Below are positions 50,466 through 57,784 of a DNA stretch of 64,000 nt, in pieces. Where the stretch lies: NCBI GenBank assembly GCA_029216955.1, contig JANAVB010023996.1, forward strand, positions 11,627,730-11,691,729, read 5' to 3'. The stretch is from Iris pallida (lineage: Eukaryota > Streptophyta > Magnoliopsida > Asparagales > Iridaceae). The notes under the pieces were generated by a model. It was given only the letters and a program-made list of their open reading frames with translations, did no database searches and was not told the origin of the DNA. The translations under genes were made by a program, and so were the position numbers. The stretch's first letter is position 1. Each line of letters begins with the position of its first letter.

Positions 50466-50765
50466 TCATCCTGGAAGATCACTATGATCCCTTTCATATT
50501 TGGGACGAGGACCACATACATAATCAGCAAAAGAATTGAATACATCTTTTTCTGACCGCACCAAGAATTGACAGGCAGCCAGCCTCATTGCTTCTTCTTC
50601 TTCGGTTTCTCCTGGTTCGACCAGGAAGTCCAGGATATCTTTTGGCGGCTTGGGAGTAGACGTGCTTTCGCCCATTTCCTTCTTCTGCGGAGGTGGATGT
50701 TCTTTAACACCTTCAGTAGGTTCAAGGGCGACTTCAGCCTTCTTTATGTTCTCTTCAAAAGACAT
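50466..50765 (-). CDS. Antisense gene C of Element 5: 99-residue acidic protein
   Basis: Intact frame on the strand opposite to gag-pol. It starts MSFEENIKKAEVALEPTEG and ends PKYERDHSDLPG. Rich in Glu, Pro and Lys, with no membrane segment or signal peptide. The middle (PPKDILDFLVEPGETEEEE) and the MRLAACQFLVRSEKDVFNSF segment could form helices. No family recognised. The start ATG lies 47 nt below a consensus TATA box, and an AATAAA lies 32 nt after the stop. The unit therefore looks like a complete small gene. Antisense extra genes between integrase and the 3' LTR are known in Tat-lineage elements; their function is not known to me. Confidence 0.7.
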   Translation of the reverse strand: MSFEENIKKAEVALEPTEGVKEHPPPQKKEMGESTSTPKPPKDILDFLVEPGETEEEEAMRLAACQFLVRSEKDVFNSFADYVCGPRPKYERDHSDLPG

Positions 50766-50803
50766 TATGGATAAAATGCGATCCTTCTATTCAAATATAT
50801 GCT

Positions 50804-50812
50804 CTATTTATA
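50804..50812 (-). promoter_or_regulatory. TATA box of antisense gene C
   Basis: Minus-strand CTATAAATAGAG. The sense LTR promoter of the same element has the identical word, so one may derive from the other (inference). Confidence 0.75.
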
Positions 50813-50859
50813 GGCATATGGTTATAAGGATCGAAGGGACGTATTCTTTCCCGATACTC

Positions 50860-51010
50860 AGTTCATCCATTCATTTCTCATATTCATCCGACGTTTCACA
50901 TGTTCATTAATACTTGACGGTTCGTCCGTTCATTTATTACATTCACTCGACAGTTCATCTGTTCATTGTTTCTTAACGGTTCATCCGTTCATAATCTTCT
51001 ATCAGTTCAT
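50860..51010 (-). repeat. Repeat array upstream of the gene C TATA box
   Basis: Four to five units of about 35 bp with AATGAACGGATGAACCGT on the minus strand. The unit contains the short inverted repeat CGG-ATGAA-CCG. Its place 50-200 bp upstream of the TATA box is that of an enhancer array (inference). Confidence 0.7.
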
Positions 51011-51352
51011 TAAGTGGGAATTCGTTATTTATCATGTTTTCATAACCACTGAATCAAATCCGAATCTACTTACTCATTTGTCATGTTTTGACCTCTGCAT
51101 AGAAATCAATCTATTTTCTTTCGAGTTCCTATATATTATCATGTCCATAATACCTCTGATAATATCATATACTCTAAAAACAGAAAAGATGATTTTATTA
51201 TCTATCATGTCCACAATTCATCTACAAATACAAATCATTGAGCATAGAAGAAATGTCATTTCCATTCCCATTTCACCACAAAAAAAAAGTCTATTACATT
51301 TTCTTAGACTTTCCTACAAATCATAATGGAAATCTATTATAAATCTTGGATT

Positions 51353-51358
51353 TTTATT
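51353..51358 (-). terminator. AATAAA polyadenylation signal of antisense gene B
   Basis: Minus-strand AATAAA 75 nt past the stop codon of gene B. Confidence 0.6.
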
Positions 51359-51432
51359 CTATGTACAACTGAGATCTATTTCTTCTTGGATCTTTTCTGG
51401 CAGGTTCGTTGTTGGTTGCAATTCCTGACTAT

Positions 51433-52059
51433 CTAGGTCTCAGTCACGATCAGATCAGCAGGAATCAAACTCTGGTCTTCTCTCTCAGACGAGAGGAGAA
51501 CTACAGAGTATGGCAGCCCGACGGCGTGTTGCTGCCAATGCAGCTCGTGGAGGAACGGCGGCACCTCAAGCAGGTAGGAATGTATCCAGCATTGGGATAT
51601 GATTCCTAGTTCTGCCGTCAAAGGAACTCTACTATCCAATCTTTTGGTAGTAGAGTTAACTCCACCATCCAACTCTCGTGTATAAAGGCTCTTCCTACCA
51701 TCAAAGGAAGACCCTTCTATCTCACGAAGAGTTCTGAGTTGTCTGATGTACGCGTCAAAAGCGTATGAGCTCCCTGATGTAGATGTTAGAAGAACATTGT
51801 CCACAGCATTCACATCACCAATGCCAGTTCTGAAGAAGGTTTTCAGCCAAAATTCTGCAAGAAACAGTAAAGAAAAATCAGTCAACAGAAGCTGGCCAAG
51901 CAAAGACAGATGCATTCTGTTTATTTCAGGAAGATGAATTTGTCCTTAGCAAACAAAAAAATTTGATGCGTGTATATTAAACTTACCGCTGAGTTTGCTG
52001 CTAAGGATTGACAGATCCATGTCTGGTATCGTGCACAGAGATTTGACATCAGGCAACAT
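51433..52059 (-). CDS. Antisense gene B of Element 5: spliced, 164-residue protein
   Basis: Exon 1 is 52059-51987 (73 nt; starts MLPDVKSLCTIPDMDLSILS). A 132-bp intron, 51986-51855, has donor GTAAGT and acceptor TTTCTTGCAG behind a pyrimidine-rich stretch. Exon 2 is 51854-51433 (422 nt). 73 + 422 is divisible by three, and the junction codon (G from exon 1, AA from exon 2) keeps the open frame to TAG 51433-51435. Without splicing, exon 1 runs into stops in the intron. Exon 2 starts EFWLKTFFRTGIGDVNAVDN and includes FDAYIRQLRTLREIEGSSFD. No known domain recognised. The C-terminal third is rich in Leu and His and less certain. Promoter: TATA-like box at 52147-52155 and a CT-rich leader with one 4-codon upstream frame. 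Confidence 0.68.
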
Positions 52060-52146
52060 GGCTTTCCTATTTCCTTCTCATAGAAAATTCATTCTCAGAA
52101 GAGAGGAAGAAGAATGGGAAGATGAGTTTGCGTGGAGTTCATCCAT

Positions 52147-52155
52147 CTATTTAAA
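52147..52155 (-). promoter_or_regulatory. TATA-like box of antisense gene B
   Basis: Minus-strand TTTAAATAG, 88 nt from its downstream edge to the exon 1 ATG, followed by a TC-rich leader. Confidence 0.6.
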
Positions 52156-52399
52156 GGGTCAAGTGCAGGTCCATTCTTGGAAAAGATCCGCATAAATAGC
52201 GCTCGTAAATTGCGGAATAAGTGTCACGTGTACTTCGGGAGACCGTACAAACATTAGAAACAGTCAAAGAGTGCTAATTAATATTCTTCATTAAAAGGCA
52301 CGCAGATCAAACACAAAAGTTGTACTTCATTCTTTAAACAGGCACTGATGGCCTTACAAAAAGACAAAAAAGTGCAACAAAAGCGTAGAAAGTTATGCC

Positions 52400-52686
52400 C
52401 TATTTTCCAGAGCGGCTAAGTTTGATGCCTAACTCCTCTACGCTCTTAACTCCCAGGCGATGCAATAGAGTCTCGAGCATTTCACGCTTCTCCATAAGGC
52501 TCCGTCCATCAGAAGAAGACGAGCCATCCAATCCAATGTAGCTCAAGAGATTCTTGGCTAGCTGCGTGGAGTCGTCCTTGAGCTCGATGACGACAGGTTC
52601 GGGTTCTTTGCCCCCAAAAGTGGGTCACCATGGGAACAAAAGCCCAACTTGCGTGCTTCCTCTTCGGCTGCTTTCTTTGGGGTCAT
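52400..52686 (-). pseudogene. Antisense gene A of Element 5: small charged protein with one frameshift
   Basis: Minus-strand ATG 52686 opens MTPKKAAEEEARKLGFCSHG. In a run of five G near 52610 one base appears to be missing, and the reading continues in the next frame as EPEPVVIELKDDSTQLAKNL, LLSYIGLDGSSSSDGR, KREMLETLLHRLGVKSVEEL, ending GIKLSRSGK at TAG 52400-52402. The continuation is 80 codons without a stop and has a helical, acidic-basic pattern. The TATA box spacing (48 nt to the ATG) is the same as for gene C. No family recognised. AATGAA variants but no AATAAA lie after the stop. Confidence 0.6.
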
Positions 52687-52727
52687 ATTTTCGAGAGATG
52701 AAGTCAAAACTGAGAATCACTCCCTGT

Positions 52728-52734
52728 TTATATA
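52728..52734 (-). promoter_or_regulatory. TATA box of antisense gene A
   Basis: Minus-strand TATATAA in TTATATAAACAGGG, 48 nt above the ATG at 52686. Confidence 0.7.
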
Positions 52735-52883
52735 ACAGATCTCGTCGACAGTTCATATTCCACCATAAATTGGACGCAATCAGTCTCGGAGAACGAAGAG
52801 TCATTATGACATTTAATAAGTTCATTTGGATGTTTTCAAAGAACTTCGAAGTCTTTTCAACTTCTGAAAAATTTTGGAGCCAT

Positions 52884-53005
52884 CTCAGCGTGACTTTAAC
52901 TCATTTCATCATCTCTATTTTCAAAGTATTTCGAAAATATTTTATCATTTTTTCGAAAACTTTGAAGGGGGTTTTGTAGGCCTCAAAAATGATAGTCACG
53001 CTGAG
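52884..53005. other. 12-bp inverted repeat across the Element 5 purine tract and 3' LTR start
   Basis: CTCAGCGTGACT (52884-52895) and AGTCACGCTGAG (52994-53005) are exact reverse complements. The loop of 98 nt holds the purine tract and the LTR start. Confidence 0.8.
52964..52974 (+). other. Polypurine tract of Element 5
   Basis: GAAGGGGGTTT directly before the right LTR start TGTAGGCCTC (52975). Confidence 0.75.
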
Positions 53006-53931
53006 TTGATCAGAACAAGTCACGCAGAGTGATCCGAGAAGCAGCACAAAAGATACGCTAAGTTCTGCCTGGCCATCTCCTTTAGAAGTCACGCAGAGAT
53101 AGCTCAGCCATATGTCAGAATCATAATGACTGACAACACAGCAGTCGAGAAACGTCTCCTCGTATGCCACGTATGCACAGAACTCGAGAGATCATTGTCG
53201 TCTTTTGTGTGATTTTCGAAATCTTCCTTAGCAAGACTCACTCTTCACCAAGTTGGCATGACTTTGGGTCTTATCTTCATTTAATGCGGCTGACAAATAT
53301 AATCAATGTCAGAGATTTTGTGTCAGACGAAGCGTGCCAAATCAAGGCAGCTGGCGGTTTGTGTGGATTCTGAACCTTCTCCTTCCTCAAGTTTGTGTGG
53401 ATTTTTGAGTTATTCTTCTCAAAGCCTGCGTGAATTCTGAAGTATTCTTCTTCAAAGCTTGCGTGGATTTCGCCTTCAACGAGTCTGCGTCAACGAAACT
53501 GCGTGGATTTTTGCCTTCAGCAAGACAGCGTGGATTTTATTTCAACTGGAGTACGTGGCAGCCATGCCACCGATCTCTCTCTCGCGTGCCCAGTAACTTG
53601 CACACAACCCATGTACTAATGCCATGTGTCCAACAGTTACGGGCCACGTCCAGTAACTACTCACTAACCCTGCGTGTATTTAGAGTCTGCGTGACTTTTC
53701 AAATGCACCAGTGGTGAGGTAGTTATCTTTTCAGTTACTGTTTTGACTCTATAAATAGAGTTCTTTTTCTCATTCATTGTACAGATACATTGATATCTAC
53801 TGTCAAAATTTTGAGAGCTTTTCTTCTTCGCATAGTCCAAAGGATAAAGCGATCGTCTTCTAGATCGGATTCCTACAGTTGTAATTTTCTCAGATACAAA
53901 ATAAATAAAGTGAATTTATTTATGAAAAACA
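52975..53931 (+). repeat. Element 5 right LTR
   Basis: 957 bp, same length as the left LTR, TG...CA ends, followed by target-site copy CCGTC (53932-53936). Confidence 0.95.
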
Positions 53932-54400
53932 CCGTCTTGCGAGCAGCGAAGAGGCACGAGTATACCTCACAGAGGATCATGAACTTAACCTGAAGTAGGA
54001 AGTCGTCCCATGGGCAGATGAGTCTTTCCTCAGCACCAGCTCCGGCAGCTAGGGCTTTGTCGATTGGAGTTCCCCGAAGTGCAAATTCAGTTTCATCGGT
54101 TCAGCACTTGACGCCAGCGTATCCTCAGCAATAGAAGTAGAAGAAGTCTTCCGCAATAGGCTGCACTCATTGTGGGAAGCCAAGACATGTAGTATCAGAG
54201 TATCGCAGAGCACATGGATTATGCTTAGCTTGTGCGACACCGGATCACAAAATAGGGTCCTGCCCGATTAGAGCCAGTACCTCGTCAGCATCTCAGACTA
54301 GTCCCTCGGTTAGGGGACCAGCCCCGGCAATAGCATCAGTCCCAGCCTCCGAGGCCATTGCCGTCTCAGGCTCCGCAGTATGCCCATACTCAGATGCAGA
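53932..54400 (+). pseudogene. gag: gag of Element 4, 3' piece with zinc knuckles
   Basis: Resumes after Element 5 with LRAAKRHEYTSQRIM, then a TGA near 53995 and further stops. The first knuckle THCGKPRHVVSEY has Tyr in place of the last Cys; the second (CLACATPDHKIGSC, about 54225-54265) is intact. A Gln/Pro-rich linker follows as in Element 2. Confidence 0.85.
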
Positions 54401-54960
54401 ACCGACAGAGGGGTTTCCAGCAGAGGGGACCAGCACCCAGAGGGCAAGGTCAGGCTATGGCTTTGACCATGGAGGAAGAGTTAGCTTCAGGTGAGGTGGT
54501 GGCAGGTACCATTCTCGTTAACTCATTTCCTGCATCAGTATTATTTGATTAAGGTGCATCGCATTCATTTATGTCTGTACGATTTGCTACCCGAATAGGA
54601 CTGGAGCCCGAGTCATTATCAGTAAGGCTCAATATACTTACTGGTAACGGTCTTGTGGGAGTAGATAGAGTGTTTTCCTCGTGTCGAATCATAGTTAGCG
54701 GTAGAGAGTTTCCTGCTAGGTTGATAGAATTTTCGATGGCCGACTATGATGTGGTCCTATGAATGGATTGCTTGAAGGAGAAATACGCAAGAATAAACTG
54801 CCATATTGGCAGAATTATTTTTATTATTTCTGGCAAACCGAAGTTTTTATTTTCCAGGGGCGAAGTAGAACCTTCTCCTCCAGTATTGCGGATGGCAGTA
54901 GCAGTGGCAGTTCAGTTTCCCAGAGTAATAGAAGAGTTTCCTGATGTACTTTCCGAAAAG
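54401..54960 (+). pseudogene. pol (PR): Protease region of Element 4 pol, active-site stop
   Basis: The active-site motif reads Asp-stop-Gly-Ala: TAA at 54550-54552 replaces the Ser codon seen in Element 2. Flanks are conserved (AGTILVNSFPASVLFD; SHSFMSVRFATRIGLEPES). A second stop at 54760-54762 replaces the Gly of the VLGMDWL motif. Confidence 0.88.
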
Positions 54961-55790
54961 CTTCCAGGCATGCCCCCAGAGAGAGGAATAGAGTTCACCA
55001 TTGATTTGCTTCCAAGGACGGCACCAGTGTCAGAGGGAGTCTACAGGATGGCACCTTCAGAGTTAGAGATCTTGTACAAGATGATTGAAGAACTCAGAAC
55101 CAAGGGATTCATTCGTGCTAGTGGATCACTTTAGGGAGCCCCGATACTTCTTGTGAAAAAGAAGGATGGTATGTCAAGATTATGTATTGATTATCGTACC
55201 TTGAACTCTGTAACAATCAAGAACAGATATCTTGTACAAAGAATAGATGACTTATTTGACCAGCTATAGGAGCGGCAGTATTCTCGAAGATTAACTTGCG
55301 ATCAGGGTACCATAAGATTATAGTCAGAGAGTAAGACATCCCGAATATAGCATTCTGATCCAGATATGGACATTGGGAGTTCCTTGTTATGCCATTTGGA
55401 GCGACCAATGCGCCAGTCGTATTTATGGACCTCATGAACCATATCTTCATGCCCTATTTGGACCAGTTCGTGATAGTGTTTATAGACGACATCTTAGTCT
55501 ATAGTAAGAATGAGGTAGAACATGAGCAGCATCTTCGTATAGTTCTTCAGATTCTCAGAGAGCACCAGTTGTATGCGAAGTTAAGTAAGTACGAGTTTTG
55601 GCCGGATCGTATCTCGTACTTAGATCGCATCATCACCAGAGATGGAATGGAAGTGGACCCCAGAAGATAGCGGCTATAGAGTCATACCCAGTTCCCAGTA
55701 CCGTCGCAGAAGTTTAGAGTTTTCTAGGATGGGCTGGCTATTACCGGCAGTTTGTATCCGACTTCGCTCGGATTTCAGTACCATTAACGC
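54961..55790 (+). pseudogene. pol (RT): Reverse transcriptase of Element 4 pol
   Basis: Blocks as in Element 2: [37 protein letters not shown], then stops and a shift near 55265, [17 protein letters not shown] and the catalytic FIDD (55479-55490). Stops at about 55132 and near 55331, and frameshifts near 55265 and 55665. Confidence 0.9.
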
Positions 55791-56260
55791 AGTTGACCCG
55801 TAAGGATGAGCAATTTCCTTGGACAGCAGAGCGTCAGAGTTTATTTGAGAAGTTGAAGCAAAGATTGATGATGGTCCCTATTCTCACGCTTCCAGATGGG
55901 ACTGAAGGATTTTCGGTCTATTGTGACGCTTCCGGCAGAGGATTGGGATGTGTCTTAAAGCAGCATAGTAAGGTAGTAGCTTATACGTCACGTCAGCTTC
56001 GTGATCATGAGAGGAATTATCCTACCCACGACTTGGAGTTAGCAGCGGTGGTTTTCGTTCTTAAGCAGAAGAGCTGGAGTTTATTTACTAACAATACAGC
56101 TAGAATTGTTAGCCGATCTTCAGAAGATGGGTATTAAAGTTGTTCTTCCTACCAATATGGCATTGATGGCCAACATGCAAGTTCAGTCCAGTATAGTTGA
56201 GAGGATTAAGTTAGCTCAGTCGACGGATTCTAAGCTTTAGCGGCTTAGGACAGAATATGT
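55791..56260 (+). pseudogene. pol (RH): RNase H of Element 4 pol with internal deletion
   Basis: Starts [20 protein letters not shown] and keeps [20 protein letters not shown]. After VFVLK (about 56060) the sequence jumps to the AGVYFLT-like segment that follows RNase H in Element 2; roughly 185 bp, including DHKSLKYVF and the ADALSRR end, are missing. Confidence 0.85.
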
Positions 56261-57450
56261 AGCAGGACGAAGACCAGAGTTATGTATTCACGAAGATGGT
56301 ACTCTCCGACATAGGAAGCGTCTTTGTGTACCCAGTGGTGATATCAGACAGAAGATCATGGCAGAATCTCACAGTTCTCAGTATTCAATTTATTCCGACG
56401 GTACAAAGATGTATCGTGATATTCGCCAGCATTTCTGGTAAAACGACATGAAGAGGGAGATAGTCCAGTTTGTCTCTCATTGTTTATTTTTTCAACAAGT
56501 TAAAGCTGAACATCAGAGACCAGCTGGACTTCTTCAACCTTTACCAATTCCGGAATAGAAGTGGGAGTATATTACCATGGATTTTGTAACTAGGTTACCT
56601 AAATCCCCAGTTGGGAGAGATGCTATCTGGGTTATAGTTGATCGACTCACGAAGGTAGCTTATTTTCTTCCTTCAGAATTGGTGAATCGATGGATCAACT
56701 TACAGTGATGTACCTCAGGCAGATTATTAGATTGCATGGATTGCCAGTAAGTATCATATCAGATAGAGATTCAAGATTCATATCGCACTTTTAGCGGAGT
56801 CTTCAGGAGAGCTTGGGGACACGTCTCAAGTTCAGTTCAGCTTATCATCCGCAGACAGATGGTCAGTCAGAACGTACGATCCAGACTCTTGAAGATATGT
56901 TGCGGTCATGTACACTCAACTTCGGTGGTTCGTGGGAAGATCACCTGTATCTCGGGGAGTTCTTCTACAATAATAGTTTTCAGGCTAGTATCCAGATGGC
57001 ACCCTTTAAAGTACTGTATGGCAGCAAGTACAGATCGCCTTTAGCTTGGGATGATATCGGCGAGAGACAGATTCTTGGTCCAGAGATGGTTACGCAGAAG
57101 ATTGAGGTGGTCAGACAAGTCAGAGATCATCTTCGAGTTGCCCAAAATCGACAACGCCATTAGGCCGATTCTTACCGGCGTCCCCTTGAGTTTTCAGTCG
57201 GCCACCACGTGTTCCTTAGGATCTCACCTACCCATGGCATCATTCGATTCGGCGTACGTGGAAAGCTTAGACCTAGGTACATAGGGCGTTCGATATTCTA
57301 GAGCGAGTAGGTGATGTGTCCTATCGTCTCGCTCTTTCGCCATCGTTAAGTGAGGTGCATGATGTCTTCCATGTATCCCAATTACGATGCTATATCCCGG
57401 ATCCGAGTCATATCCTTGATCATTCGGAATTGGTTATTGGTACCAACCTT
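56261..57450 (+). pseudogene. pol (IN): Integrase of Element 4 pol
   Basis: The zinc site is damaged: the second His is Tyr (SHSSQYSIY) and one Cys is Phe (HCLFFQQVK). Core residues remain: Asp in [10 protein letters not shown], Asp in SDRDSRF, Glu in QTDGQSERTIQTLED. Stops at about 56441 and 56557, a TAG for Trp near 56793, TAG at about 57161-57163, and a shift near 57290. Confidence 0.88.
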
Positions 57451-57618
57451 TCGTATGAGGAAAGGCCAGTATCCATATTGGACCGAAGAGAGAAGGTACT
57501 CAAGAACAAGACTATTAGCTTAGTTCGTGTTGCTTAGAGTCACCACTCCTTGGGTGAGTCAACATGGGAGCATGAGGATGATATTCGTTCGCGATATCCA
57601 TACCTATTTGACTCATAA
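57451..57618 (+). pseudogene. pol (CHD): Chromodomain of Element 4 pol
   Basis: RPVSILDRREK, KTISLVRVA, a TAG where Element 2 has Trp (about 57535-57537), then STWEHEDDIRSRYPYLFDS and stop TAA 57616-57618. Confidence 0.88.
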
Positions 57619-57784
57619 GGTATAATGTCGCCCTTATGCTTTATACTTTTAATTCTTTGCTTGCATGAATGATTGCTTGGTTGACTGCTAGTCGTAGCTT
57701 GCTTATAATTAATATAGCTTGGCTCGACATCTCTAGCCTCTTGATTAAATTTCAAGGACAATATTCTTTTAAGGTGGGTAGAGT
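57619..57784 (+). other. Element 4 3' untranslated part and polypurine tract
   Basis: AAATTTCAAGGACAATATTC (a decayed GAGGACGAAATTC block) and AAGGTGGGTAGAG before the LTR. Confidence 0.8.

Larger units (their letters stand above)
42076..53931 (+). mobile_element. Element 5: Tat/Ogre-like Ty3/gypsy element with antisense genes, 11.9 kb
   Basis: LTRs 42076-43032 and 52975-53931, both 957 bp, with target duplication CCGTC (42071-42075 and 53932-53936) inside the gag of Element 4. The primer site is the tRNA-Arg type known from Ogre elements. Order: long Ser/Thr-rich gag, RT, RNase H, a second archaeal-type RNase H, integrase without chromodomain, then a 2.8-kb tail with three genes on the opposite strand. 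The second RNase H and the antisense genes are hallmarks of the Tat lineage. No protease was found. Stops and frameshifts make this copy inactive, but it is the youngest insertion here by position. Confidence 0.95.

Noticed and set aside
51409..51609. Plus-strand frames opposite antisense gene B exon 2, including an ATG at 51509 starting MAARRRVAANAARGG
   Set aside because: Short, no further gag-like sequence follows, and it overlaps the better supported spliced antisense frame. It does weaken confidence in the last third of gene B.
52554..52979. 141-residue plus-strand frame ending at the Element 5 purine tract
   Set aside because: Overlaps antisense gene A and its promoter and runs into the purine tract; no domain.
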